NCBI GenBank assembly: GCA_905339235.1 | Contig: CAJPFG010000005.1 | Coordinates: 1-64,000, forward strand | Origin: Phycisphaerales bacterium | GTDB taxonomy: Bacteria > Planctomycetota > Phycisphaerae > Phycisphaerales > UBA1924 | Length of the DNA: 64,000 nucleotides | Direction of reading: 5' to 3' | In this document: positions 7,899 to 16,840 of the stretch, piece after piece | How positions within the stretch are numbered: the first letter of the stretch is position 1 | Layout of the letters: each line of letters opens with the position of its first letter | Notes under the pieces: generated by a model | Told to the model about the DNA's origin: nothing | Database searches by the model: none | The model's input: only the letters and a program-made list of their open reading frames with translations | Position numbers and translations under genes: made by a program

Positions 7899-8951
7899 CT
7901 AGGCCGAGGCCTCCTGGTTTAGCCTCAGGTGAAAGGGCCGCAGCGGCATATCGGATTCGAGCGGGGCGAGCAACGTTGCCCCCACCACCCGATCAAGTTC
8001 ATACGGGGGCAAGCCCGTTCCGGGTCGCTTGATGGTCAAGTCCCCCCCTGAGATCACCGTTCCTGCGGGCAACTCCCTCTTTGCCACGAGCGACTGTCGC
8101 GAAACCGTCCGAACGTCCTGCTCAATCCCGAGCACACGCTTTTCGCTGTGTATTGGAAGGCGTCGCGGTGACGCACCGGCACTCACATAGCGACTCATCA
8201 TCGCCGGTTCCAGAGACGCCGCGTGATCCGGCCCGCGCCTGGTGCGATCGTCCGTGAAGTGCTTCTCCAGCACGCACGCCCCGGCGCCGACCGCCAGGCT
8301 CGACATCCGCTCGGACCTGGTGTGATCGCTGTACCCCACCGGCCCGTCAAACATCGAGCGAAGGACCGCGATACCCCCCAGTTCCGCGTCCGACTCCTCG
8401 GTGGGGTAGCAACTCACGCACTGGAGCAGCGCCAGCCGGTCGTGAATCGGTGCGAGCCACTCGACCGCGCGCACCACTTCCTCCAGAGTGCTCGCCCCGG
8501 TGCTCACGATCAGCGGCTTCCCCGTTGCCGCCATCGCGTCCAGGAGCGGCTTGTTGATGATGTCCGGGCTCGCCGACTTGTACGCATCCCACGGCAGACG
8601 CTCCGCCACCGGGACGAGTTCCACGCTGAAGACGCTCACGATCGCGTGAACGCCTAGGCGGTGCGCCTCCCCTACGCAGGGCGCGAGATCGTCGATCGAG
8701 AGTTCCAGCCGCCGCAGCATCTCGACCGGGTCGCTCTCACCCGCGGCCTTCTGGTACGCCGCGAGTTTTGCCGCACGGCTCATCAGCCGGTCGGCCTCGA
8801 ACAACTGGAACTTCACCGCGTCGGCCCCCGCCTCGGCCGCGAGGCGCGTGAGTTCCAGTGCGCGATCCCGGGAGCCGTCGTGGTTTACGCCGATCTCGGC
8901 GATGACATACGGCGGGTGACCCGTCCCGATCTCGCGAGCGCCGATCTTCAT
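7899..8951 (-). CDS. neuB: N-acylneuraminate (nonulosonate) synthase
   Basis: Condenses phosphoenolpyruvate with ManNAc or a related 6-deoxy diacetamido sugar to form the nine-carbon acid. It has 350 residues, a normal length. The TIM barrel begins with YVIAEIGVNHDGS and contains DAVKFQLF, YKSASPDI, STGASTLEEV, CVSCYPT, PVGYSDHT and EKHFTDD; the His residues of the last two fit the family's metal site. The C-terminal ~65 residues (from VAKRELPAGTVI) form the SAF/antifreeze-like domain. Its ATG overlaps the neuA stop as ATGA at 8948-8951, indicating translational coupling. Confidence 0.95.
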   Translation of the reverse strand: MKIGAREIGTGHPPYVIAEIGVNHDGSRDRALELTRLAAEAGADAVKFQLFEADRLMSRAAKLAAYQKAAGESDPVEMLRRLELSIDDLAPCVGEAHRLGVHAIVSVFSVELVPVAERLPWDAYKSASPDIINKPLLDAMAATGKPLIVSTGASTLEEVVRAVEWLAPIHDRLALLQCVSCYPTEESDAELGGIAVLRSMFDGPVGYSDHTRSERMSSLAVGAGACVLEKHFTDDRTRRGPDHAASLEPAMMSRYVSAGASPRRLPIHSEKRVLGIEQDVRTVSRQSLVAKRELPAGTVISGGDLTIKRPGTGLPPYELDRVVGATLLAPLESDMPLRPFHLRLNQEASA

Positions 8952-9667
8952 CGAGCGCCTCCCCGCAGTACGGCATCGGCAACGAGGAAATCGGCCTCAG
9001 AGTCGATGTCGATGACGCTGCCTTCGGGGTTGATCACGCCGCGTCGGTCCTTGCCGAAGAACGCGTGGGGGCCGGGGGCGACACCGAGAATATCGAGCAT
9101 GAGCGCCGCCCGGGTCAGGGCGATCACGCCGCCATCAGGGATGAACGCCGGCGGAAGATCCTGGCGGCGAAAAATGCCATGGTTCAGGACGTCACCTTCC
9201 CACGGCCGCACCTGGCCATCCTCGGATAGCCGCGCCGTCCACCACGGGTGGTGCTTTCCGACCGGTTGGTAACTCTGAACGCTGTCGCCGCCGCGTTCGA
9301 GCAGGTTCACCGCGCGGTCGATGAGGTCCGCGGGACGTACCGGAACATTGGCGTACAAGATCACCCAGAGCGAGCCGGGCTCACCGGCGGGCGCGGTCTG
9401 ATGCGCGGCGTGCCGCGCGGCGTCGTCCACGCGGGCCGAGTCGGTGGCGAGATCGATCGGCCGGTCTACGACATCGGCGCCCATCTCGCGGGCCACGGCC
9501 GCGGCCCGAGCATCGTCGGTCGAAACCACCACCCGAGATACACAGCGCGAGCGCAACGCGTGGTCGATCGTCCACGCGATGCACGGCCGCCCGGCGACCT
9601 CGCGCACGTTCTTCCCCGGCACCCCCTTGCTCCCGGAACGGGCGAGGATGATCGCGATGGCGTTCAT
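8948..9667 (-). CDS. neuA: CMP-nonulosonate (N-acylneuraminate) cytidylyltransferase
   Basis: Activates the nonulosonic acid with CTP so that it can be transferred. The 239-residue protein starts at 9667 with MNAIAIILARSGSKGVPGKN, the nucleotide-binding signature. VVSTDD follows near residue 50, and a run of GVINPEGSVIDIDSEADF near the end fits the metal-binding end of the family. The start overlaps the stop of the Maf fusion gene (ATGA at 9664-9667) and the stop overlaps the neuB start, so the three genes form a tightly coupled operon. Confidence 0.94.
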   Translation of the reverse strand: MNAIAIILARSGSKGVPGKNVREVAGRPCIAWTIDHALRSRCVSRVVVSTDDARAAAVAREMGADVVDRPIDLATDSARVDDAARHAAHQTAPAGEPGSLWVILYANVPVRPADLIDRAVNLLERGGDSVQSYQPVGKHHPWWTARLSEDGQVRPWEGDVLNHGIFRRQDLPPAFIPDGGVIALTRAALMLDILGVAPGPHAFFGKDRRGVINPEGSVIDIDSEADFLVADAVLRGGAR

Positions 9668-12600
9668 GCCCGCGCCTCCGCGAGTTGCTCGGCTTGGATC
9701 GGCGATTGTGTCCCGCGAGAATCGAGCAGGACTCTCGACCACTCCATCCGTCGTCGCGCCGGCGCCGGAAGCGGGAGCGGCTCGATTCGGGCTCCATCGA
9801 TCGCGCGGGGAAGCGGATCGATCACGCACGCGCCGCAGCCGAGAAGCCATCGGTTGTAGAACGATTCGACCTGTTCGAATACCTCGTCGCGGCGCGTGAT
9901 TCTCGGCACCACCCACGGGCTCGGCCACGCGCGGTTCCGCTCGCCCCCGCAGGGCCGTTCGAGAGATCGGTTCACCAGCCGCGCGAGTTCGCTCCGGGCG
10001 GTGTCAAAGCCCTCGCGATCCGTGATCGCCAGGTACGCCGTGGCGCTCTCGGCGAGCAAGTCCACGCTCACGACATCCGCGAGCGAGAGTGCACGCCGGT
10101 CCGCGCTCCCGGCACGAGTCAGAGCCGTGCGAATATGGACCGCCGCGGCCCCCCACGCCTTCGCGCTCGCGACCAGTTCGGTCAACCCCGGTACGTCGAG
10201 CACATCACAGCCGTCGCCGACGAACGTGACGGCGGGCGAGTCGCCAGACCCGATCGCGTGCCGGAGTTCCAGCCCCGTCAGGCCGCGCGGAGAGTCAAAG
10301 CGCAGCCGCATCGTCACCGCCTCGACGGGCCCATCTTCGAAGAGGCCCGCGGCCCGCAGCGCCGCGGCGATCTCCGCGGCGCCGGCGTCGAGCACGCGAT
10401 CGCCGAGCGGTCGGAGCGCTTCCGCGAGCCGCGCGAAGTTCTTGTGCGTATCGGGGATGCACCGCATCAAGGCGTCTCGCACCGACGGGGGCACCGAAAC
10501 GCACGCGGGCTTGGCGATGGGATCGCCCTGCGGGGCCACCGGGTGATATCCCAGCAGCGCCCCCACCGTCGCCCCCGAGCCGCCGACGCGCGCCATCTCC
10601 TCGACCACGCTCCGCGCGAGCAGGCATCCGGCCAGTCCGGGCGCGGCCTGCGTAAACGTCATGGCATTGCCGTCGGGACGCTCTTCGTGCCGCTCGATGA
10701 CCTCGTCGATGAGGCGAGGATCGGCGAGCGCCCAGTCGGCCCCGAGAACAACGGCCGCGTCGATGCCGCGCGACACCATCTCCGACGCCAGCCCCGGCGC
10801 GTCGAGCACCTCGTCGTAGCAGGAGAGATTCGCCAGCCCGCCGCGCCAGCAATGACGAGCCCACGCGCGCCCCGCGGCGACACGCGTGGCGGTTTCTGAG
10901 TGCGAAGCCGATGTCCGCGTGAACTCAACCCGCAGGCCCGTGGGCGTGTGGCCCGCGATCGCCTTCGCCGCGTCGATGTTGAGGCAGTGGAGCAGCACCC
11001 CCTCCAGCCGCGCGCATCGCGCCAGCCGCGCGAGCAGGAGTTGCAGCGGATTGTGCCCGAGCAGGAATGGGCGTGAGAGATCGCGAGAGATGCCGAGCCC
11101 GCCTCGCTCGTGATCCACAAGCACACACGCCCACACGCGCCGGCGCGGGCCCGCGGAGCCCGTGCCCGCGTGAGGCACCTCGCGCGTGCGTGCCTTGCCG
11201 GACTTGAGCGCGACCAGCGCCTCGTCGAGCATCCCCGTCACGAGCGTCGCGGCGTCCGCCAGCCAGTTGACGTTGCGGATGTCCCGCTCGATCTCCTTGC
11301 GCTGACGGTCGAACCCCGAGAGCGTGTCATCAACTCCGATCGCACGGTCCGCCTTGTAGCGGTTGAGTTGGCCGGTCTGGTTGATGTGCTGCACGAGCCA
11401 GTAGGCGGGGCTCTCCGCGGCTTCCACCCCGATCTCGTTCACGCGCGCGATCAGTTCGTTCACGCGGGCCTGGTCGCTCTGGTCGGCGAGCATCTCGCGG
11501 AGCACCCCCTCGGCCCGCCGGCCCAGTTCGGCGATGCGACCGGCCCCGCGCCGGAGTTCCTGGAACCGTGCCTCCAACTCGCGCAGCCGCGGCGCGGCGG
11601 GGATCGGGGTCGGGCCGTTTGCCCGGGCGGGGCGATCTCCGCGAGGATTGTTCCCGTACATCTCCAGCGCCTTGGCCAGCGACATGACGGTCGCGTGCTG
11701 CTTTCGCACGCCGCCCTCGGTCGCGTCGATGGTTGTAAACTGGCGCTCTTTGTCGCGGAGGAAGTCGCGCTCGAACTGCACGAGGTACGTGCTCATCTGC
11801 TCATCGGTGTAGATCTCGCGCCCGTGCACGTCGGTCGCCTTGCGGAGCAGACTGCGCATCCGCGCGATCCGTTGCCACTCCAGCATTTCGAGCGTGTTGA
11901 ACTCGTTGAGTTCGCCGGCCCACACCTGGTGGATCGCCGCGCCCGGGCCGTAGTACTGGCCGTCGGTAAAGCCCAGGTCCTGGCCGACGAGAATGACCGG
12001 GTCGCACCCCAGGTGCCGCGCCAGGTAGTACGCCAGGTGCGCGACCGTCGCGCCCGGCTGAATGCGTCCCATCTCGCGGTGCAGCGCGGGACCGAGGATC
12101 TTGTCGGAGGTGTCGTCGCCCACGCAACGGATCTTGCCCGGGAAGGCCTCGAGAATCGCCGGATTCGCCTTGGGCTCCACCACGAGCGTGACGCCCTCGA
12201 CGTCTCCGGCGGTGAGTCCTTCGTAGAAACGCGCGCTGATCTCGTGATAGTCCAGCGCGGTCACGTAGTCGGGCCGTATGCCCCGGGCGAGCAGTTGCTT
12301 GAGCACGGTCTGCACGGCGATCACCACCACGCGCTCGCGGAGTTCCGGACGGGCCAATAGGTCGATGTTGCGGCGCAAACTCGGCCCGGCGGCTACCACG
12401 ACCGCGGGGCGTCCGCGCTGCGACCCGACCAACTCCGCGACGCCGGGCACGGTGGCGTACCACCGCGCGTTCTGGAGCAGGTTGCGCACCGTCACATCGA
12501 CCTGCACCAGCGTGGTCACGACGTTGGTCCGCACCGCCTTCATGACATTCGCAAAGGCCGCGGCGAAGCGGTCGCGCGCGACGCCCAGGCGCGCCACGCT

Positions 12601-13125
12601 CGGGGGGTGATCCAGGAAAACCGTTCCCGTGGCGAGCACCGCCTCGATGCCGCGGGTGGCCTCGGCAATCGACCCGGTATCGTCAGGATCGGTCAGCAGA
12701 ACGGCGCCGCCGGGGCGCAGCCAGGCGGTCATGTCCACGCGCTCCAGCAGCGCGCGCAGCAACGCAACATCGGGCTCGAAGACCACGATCGCGCCGTGCT
12801 GCTTCAGCCGGCGCGCCAGCGCCGCCACGTGATGGCCCAGGCCCAGGCCCATGACCACGACCGCCGCGTTGGCGAGCACGTCCACCCCGGCCGCGAGTTT
12901 CTCGCCCTCCGCGATCGGCCCCCGGCGGCTGGCGAGTTGCCGGGTTACGCCCGCACGCGCGAGCGTGCCCGTGACGCCCCCGTCATCGGCGATGGTCAGT
13001 TCAACGGACGGATCGGCGGATGCGTGACGGATCGCCGCCGCCGCGCGGGCGCTGCGAACTCCCAAGGCGCGCAGGTTCCCTTCGAGAACCCGCGGATTGG
13101 CCGGAATGGTCGCGCTCCTTGTCAC
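9664..13125 (-). CDS. Maf/DUF115 glycosyltransferase fused to SpsF-like and degenerate radical-SAM-like region
   Basis: This is a 1153-residue protein. The N-terminal half matches motility-associated Maf proteins (DUF115/MptE-like), which move nonulosonic acid from CMP to flagellin. It shows VVMGLGLGHHVAAL (about residue 90), VVVAAGPSLRRNIDLL (about 240), TALDYHEISARFYEGL and VGQDLGFTDGQYY. A helical section (about 480-650) follows. From about 660 the sequence resembles SpsF-type nucleotidyltransferases (a GHNPLQLLLARLARC segment). The last 180 residues end in SPWVVPRITRRDEVFEQVESF, resembling the end of radical-SAM enzymes, but no CxxxCxxC cluster motif is visible, so that part looks non-catalytic. 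I chose the GTG at 13125 because GGAGAA precedes it and longer starts run into the divergent gene's promoter. First gene of the neuA-neuB-neuC operon. Confidence 0.8.
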   Translation of the reverse strand: MTRSATIPANPRVLEGNLRALGVRSARAAAAIRHASADPSVELTIADDGGVTGTLARAGVTRQLASRRGPIAEGEKLAAGVDVLANAAVVVMGLGLGHHVAALARRLKQHGAIVVFEPDVALLRALLERVDMTAWLRPGGAVLLTDPDDTGSIAEATRGIEAVLATGTVFLDHPPSVARLGVARDRFAAAFANVMKAVRTNVVTTLVQVDVTVRNLLQNARWYATVPGVAELVGSQRGRPAVVVAAGPSLRRNIDLLARPELRERVVVIAVQTVLKQLLARGIRPDYVTALDYHEISARFYEGLTAGDVEGVTLVVEPKANPAILEAFPGKIRCVGDDTSDKILGPALHREMGRIQPGATVAHLAYYLARHLGCDPVILVGQDLGFTDGQYYGPGAAIHQVWAGELNEFNTLEMLEWQRIARMRSLLRKATDVHGREIYTDEQMSTYLVQFERDFLRDKERQFTTIDATEGGVRKQHATVMSLAKALEMYGNNPRGDRPARANGPTPIPAAPRLRELEARFQELRRGAGRIAELGRRAEGVLREMLADQSDQARVNELIARVNEIGVEAAESPAYWLVQHINQTGQLNRYKADRAIGVDDTLSGFDRQRKEIERDIRNVNWLADAATLVTGMLDEALVALKSGKARTREVPHAGTGSAGPRRRVWACVLVDHERGGLGISRDLSRPFLLGHNPLQLLLARLARCARLEGVLLHCLNIDAAKAIAGHTPTGLRVEFTRTSASHSETATRVAAGRAWARHCWRGGLANLSCYDEVLDAPGLASEMVSRGIDAAVVLGADWALADPRLIDEVIERHEERPDGNAMTFTQAAPGLAGCLLARSVVEEMARVGGSGATVGALLGYHPVAPQGDPIAKPACVSVPPSVRDALMRCIPDTHKNFARLAEALRPLGDRVLDAGAAEIAAALRAAGLFEDGPVEAVTMRLRFDSPRGLTGLELRHAIGSGDSPAVTFVGDGCDVLDVPGLTELVASAKAWGAAAVHIRTALTRAGSADRRALSLADVVSVDLLAESATAYLAITDREGFDTARSELARLVNRSLERPCGGERNRAWPSPWVVPRITRRDEVFEQVESFYNRWLLGCGACVIDPLPRAIDGARIEPLPLPAPARRRMEWSRVLLDSRGTQSPIQAEQLAEARA

Positions 13126-13247
13126 CGATTCTCCGAACCCTCGACGCACCCAGCCGGTACAACTCCGAAGCGTGTGCGCACGACATCGCGCGAGGCTCGT
13201 CGCCCCGCCTCCGTGTGATCGGCCTTCACGCCGGTTCCACTCGAAAC

Positions 13248-13931
13248 ATGAACACGATTCCCGACCTTCTCCCCAACACTCCCCCACCACTTTTGCTCCT
13301 GGCCCAGGGACCGTTGGCGATTCCCGACCCCGCACCGCTCCCCGCTTCGCCATTCCTGTCAAGGATGCTGCTGGAATCCCCCTGGCCGGTGGTGCTGCTC
13401 CTGGCGATCGCGGCGGGGTTGTGCTGGATCGTCCTCTCCAACCGCGGCAATTCGGCGCGCGCGAGAGGATCCTGCGGCCTGCTCCTCGCCCTTGCGGTCG
13501 GGGTCCTGGTTCTCGCTTCGGCGATCACGACGGGGCGGGAGGCCGTGCGCGAAGCGGCGAAGCAACTTGTACGCGACGTGGCGGCGGCCGATGTACCGGC
13601 GTTACGCTCCGCGCTGGCCTTCGAGTGCGTGCTTCGCCTTGCTTCCAACGGGCCTGAACTCGACGCGAGTGAGATTCTCGATCGGGTCGAGCGGGACTTC
13701 TCCGACCGCGGCCCATTCAAGGTGAAGGAGTACGGCATCCTCGAAACCCAGAGCGCCGTGTACGACGACGGGTTGGCGAGCGCGCAGATCAAGGTTCGCG
13801 TGACCGCCGAGTCGGGAGGATTGCTGCTCTCGTGGTGGCGGGTGGACTTCCGCCCCGAGGGCGGCCGGTGGCGGGTCGTTTCCATCCGGATGCTCTCGAA
13901 CTCGGCGACCGGGGTGGGCGGGCTTCCCTAG
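13248..13931 (+). CDS. Hypothetical membrane protein with extracytoplasmic domain
   Basis: It encodes 227 residues starting MNTIPDLLPN. Two hydrophobic segments are visible, near residues 43-65 (WPVVLLLAIAAGLCWIVL) and 75-95 (CGLLLALAVGVLVLASA). An alpha/beta domain follows (about 100-225) that includes EYGILETQSAVYDD and WWRVDFRPEGGRWRV, reminiscent of SnoaL/NTF2-like folds, but I cannot assign a family. It is divergent from the Maf fusion gene and 47 bases upstream of a glycosyltransferase, with which it may be co-transcribed. I do not recognise a function. Confidence 0.7.
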   Translation: MNTIPDLLPNTPPPLLLLAQGPLAIPDPAPLPASPFLSRMLLESPWPVVLLLAIAAGLCWIVLSNRGNSARARGSCGLLLALAVGVLVLASAITTGREAVREAAKQLVRDVAAADVPALRSALAFECVLRLASNGPELDASEILDRVERDFSDRGPFKVKEYGILETQSAVYDDGLASAQIKVRVTAESGGLLLSWWRVDFRPEGGRWRVVSIRMLSNSATGVGGLP

Positions 13932-13978
13932 CCGGTGATTGCCTTGCCCGACTCGCGTGATCGCGCCGATAGTGTGGC

Positions 13979-15286
13979 GTGCGAGTCCTGGTGCTCCTCC
14001 AACCCGGCGCCAACTCACGCTCGATCTTCCTCGGGCTGGTCCGTGGCCTTGCGAAGGCCGGACACGAGCCGCTCGTACTCGAACTCGCGCCATTCTGGGA
14101 GGCGCTCAACAGGCCGGGCGCGCCGCGCTCGCGCGTGATGACCGAGTCCGCCGCGGTGCTGCGGGAGTTGGTCGTCCGGCACCAACCGGACGCCTCCATC
14201 GCGATGTGGGGGAACGCGCTCACGACCTTCGCCGGTGGCGCGGTCGAAGGCGCGGCGCGATCTGTTTTCGGCATGCTCGACCTCCCCCACTGCTGCTGGT
14301 GGCTGGATGCGCCGCACTGGGCCGCGGAGGGATCCTGGGCCGCGCACTTCGGCAACCCGATGCTCCGCTGCCCGTCGCTGGTGCATGCGGTCAACAACGC
14401 TTCGACCGCGCGGGAGATGACCGAGGTGCTCGGATTCGGCAGATCGGTCGCCATTCCTTACGCCGTGGACGAAGGCACCTTCCGGCCCCGAGACGAGCCG
14501 CGCCGGTACGACCTTGTCGCCTCGTGCGGCCCCGGGGATCCGCCGCCCACCGACCGCGCGCTGCGCGAACTCGAACGCGACGAGCCGGACATGGAGGGCC
14601 TGCGCCGTGAGGCCGCGGCCCTCGCCACGTCGCGCCTCGACGAGGCCGCGCCCCACGCACTCAGACCGCTGCTGCGCGAACTTCTCGCGTCGCAACTGGA
14701 AGAACGTCACGCGCCGATGCTCGATCGGCTGGACACGATATCCGTGCGGAGCGGATTCGCCGCCGAGGCGGCGCGGACTCTGCTGGCGGATCCGCGCCTG
14801 TACGTTCGGGCGACGGCTCTTATCCGCTCGGTCGAGGCGCACGAGCGAGCGTTCACCATCGCGTGGCTCTCACGCCGCTTCAACGTCGCCGTCTTCGGCG
14901 CGATGTCGGATCGGTGGCCGGTCCATGGCGACCGCCTGGGCGAGATTCCCTTCGAGGAAATGGCGCGGGTGTATTGTCGCGCCGCCGCGTCGCTCAACGT
15001 GATGCGATGGCAGGACGATGTCGGGATCAACCTCAAGCCCTTCGAGATCGGCGCGTGCGGCGTGCCGTGCCTCATGGCGCGGCGGGCGGGCGTGTCGGAA
15101 TGTTTCGAGCCGGGCGAAGAGATCCTCTTGTTCGATGCGCCCCATCAGGCCGCGGCCATGCTCCGATCGCTGCAACGCGACGAGTCGCTCCGGGAATCGG
15201 TGGGACGGCGCGCGCTTTCGCGAATCCGCCGTGAGCACACATGGTCGCACCGTGCCGGGGCGTTCCTCCGCGCGATGACGCGGTGA
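13979..15286 (+). CDS. CgeB-like glycosyltransferase family 1 protein
   Basis: A 435-residue GT-B type protein starting at GTG 13979 (MRVLVLLQPGANSRS). An early DLPHCCWWLDAPHW segment and the C-terminal block SLNVMRWQDDVGINLKPFE...GVPCLMARRAGVSECFEPGEE...LFD match the Glyco_trans_1_2/CgeB family found near flagellin glycosylation and spore-coat genes. The sugar donor is unknown. Its location beside the nonulosonate/Maf operon suggests a role in surface-protein glycosylation (inference). The stop TGA abuts the stop of the convergent dciA-like gene with no intergenic base. Confidence 0.8.
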   Translation: MRVLVLLQPGANSRSIFLGLVRGLAKAGHEPLVLELAPFWEALNRPGAPRSRVMTESAAVLRELVVRHQPDASIAMWGNALTTFAGGAVEGAARSVFGMLDLPHCCWWLDAPHWAAEGSWAAHFGNPMLRCPSLVHAVNNASTAREMTEVLGFGRSVAIPYAVDEGTFRPRDEPRRYDLVASCGPGDPPPTDRALRELERDEPDMEGLRREAAALATSRLDEAAPHALRPLLRELLASQLEERHAPMLDRLDTISVRSGFAAEAARTLLADPRLYVRATALIRSVEAHERAFTIAWLSRRFNVAVFGAMSDRWPVHGDRLGEIPFEEMARVYCRAAASLNVMRWQDDVGINLKPFEIGACGVPCLMARRAGVSECFEPGEEILLFDAPHQAAAMLRSLQRDESLRESVGRRALSRIRREHTWSHRAGAFLRAMTR

Positions 15287-15637
15287 TCACACCCCGCCGA
15301 GTTCGATCTTCACCCGCCGCAGCGTGGTCTTGCACCGGGCCCGCAAGGCTTCGAGCCCTCCCGAGCGCAGCCAGACATCCAGTTCGTAGCGTGCGCCCGC
15401 GTCCGTGGCCCTGACCACCAGCACTCCGCCGGGGGTCAGTTTTTCGACGCGAGACACGCCCCGCGCCGGGGCCAGTTCCTGCCACGCCGCGCTCATCCCG
15501 CCCGCGGAGTTGTTTCGCTTCGCCGCTTCGCGCACTACCCGATCGACTTCGGAACCGATCGAACGGTCTCTGGGGGCGGGCGCCCGAAACTTGCGAAGGC
15601 GTTCGACCAGCCGGGATGGGTTCTCGCCGCGCGACAT
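15287..15637 (-). CDS. DciA-like (DUF721) protein, putative replicative helicase loader
   Basis: A small 116-residue protein. The C-terminal two thirds follow the DUF721/DciA pattern: an early WQELAP (usually W..vvG), then VSRVEKLTPGGVLVVRATDAGARYEL, then a closing helix ending in RRVKIELG. In many bacteria lacking DnaC/DnaI, DciA loads the DnaB helicase; planctomycetes generally use this system. It is divergent from an ABC ATPase gene with a 71-base gap. Its stop is back-to-back with that of the glycosyltransferase (TGATCA). Confidence 0.65.
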   Translation of the reverse strand: MSRGENPSRLVERLRKFRAPAPRDRSIGSEVDRVVREAAKRNNSAGGMSAAWQELAPARGVSRVEKLTPGGVLVVRATDAGARYELDVWLRSGGLEALRARCKTTLRRVKIELGGV

Positions 15638-15708
15638 GCCGCGATCCTACACACGACCCGCCCGCGGCATTCCCACGCCGCGCGCCGCGTCTGCTATTCT
15701 CTCCACCC

Positions 15709-16809
15709 GTGTCAACCGCGATCGATATTCAGGATCTGGGGAAGACCTTCCCCCCCACCGCCGGCGTGAAGGCCGCCGCGGCGGTGGACGGCGTGACGCT
15801 GACCATCGAGCCGGGCGAGTTGTTCTTTCTGCTGGGGCCTTCGGGGTGCGGAAAGACCACGCTGCTCCGGATGATCGCCGGATTCATCGAGCCGACCTCC
15901 GGGCGAATCCTGTTCCGCGAGGACGGCGTCGAACGCGACGTGACGCACCTGGCCGCGGAAAAACGAAACACCGGGATGGTCTTTCAGTCCTACGCCCTCT
16001 GGCCGCACATGACGGTTGAGCAGAACGTGGCGTTTGGCCTGGAAGTTCGCAGAGTCGAGAGCGCCGAGCGGGCCCGACGCGTGGCCGAAGCGCTCGCGGC
16101 CGTGCGGATGGAAGCCCTGGCCGCCCGTCGTCCGACGCAGCTTTCCGGCGGTCAGCAGCAACGGGTCGCGCTCGCGCGGGCGATGGTGATCCGGCCCAAC
16201 GTGCTCCTGCTGGACGAGCCGCTTTCGAACCTGGACGCGAAACTACGGCTTGAACTGCGGGGCGAGATCCGTCGCATCTGCAAGCAGACCGGGATCACCA
16301 CGGTGTACGTGACCCACGATCAGAAGGAAGCGCTGAGTATGGCTGACCGCGTGGCGGTCATGTCGGCCGGGCGGGTGGTGCAGATCGGGCCGCCGCGAGA
16401 GTTGTACAGCGCGCCGCGATCGAGGTTTGTCGCGGAGTTTCTAGGGGAAACGAACATACTTGCCGGGCGGGTGGCCGCGGCCGGGCCGGGCGGGACGATC
16501 GTGGAAACCCCCGCCGGCAAAGTGACCGCCCGCCCCCCCACCGCCGGCGCGCCGGGGGTCAACGCGAACGTGCTGGTTTCGGTACGGCCCGAGGCCGTCG
16601 TTCTGATCCGCGGGGGTGCGGGCCTCCAGGGGACGGTGCGGGACGTCACCTATCTGGGTGACACAGCGCAGTTCATGGTGGAACTGGCGGACAAGTCGGC
16701 CCTGCTCGCGGCGGTCATCAACCCCACAGAAACGATTGCTTCACTGAAGGCAGGTGACAGGGTGAATGCGGTCGTCAAGCCGGCGGACGTGGTGCTTTTG
16801 GAAGCCTAA
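15709..16809 (+). CDS. ABC transporter ATPase, MalK/UgpC/PotA type with TOBE domain
   Basis: The protein has 366 residues from a GTG at 15709. The Walker A is GPSGCGKTT, the Q-loop MVFQSYALWPHMTV, the signature LSGGQQQRVALARAM, the Walker B VLLLDEPLSNLDAKLR, and the H-loop YVTHDQKEAL. The C-terminal ~120 residues form a TOBE-type regulatory domain. This architecture powers import of sugars, polyamines or ferric iron. No permease or binding-protein gene is adjacent, so it is an orphan that may serve transporters encoded elsewhere. The substrate cannot be inferred. Confidence 0.88.
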   Translation: MSTAIDIQDLGKTFPPTAGVKAAAAVDGVTLTIEPGELFFLLGPSGCGKTTLLRMIAGFIEPTSGRILFREDGVERDVTHLAAEKRNTGMVFQSYALWPHMTVEQNVAFGLEVRRVESAERARRVAEALAAVRMEALAARRPTQLSGGQQQRVALARAMVIRPNVLLLDEPLSNLDAKLRLELRGEIRRICKQTGITTVYVTHDQKEALSMADRVAVMSAGRVVQIGPPRELYSAPRSRFVAEFLGETNILAGRVAAAGPGGTIVETPAGKVTARPPTAGAPGVNANVLVSVRPEAVVLIRGGAGLQGTVRDVTYLGDTAQFMVELADKSALLAAVINPTETIASLKAGDRVNAVVKPADVVLLEA

Positions 16810-16840
16810 CAAAAACAATACCTTGTATAGTTGTTAAATG

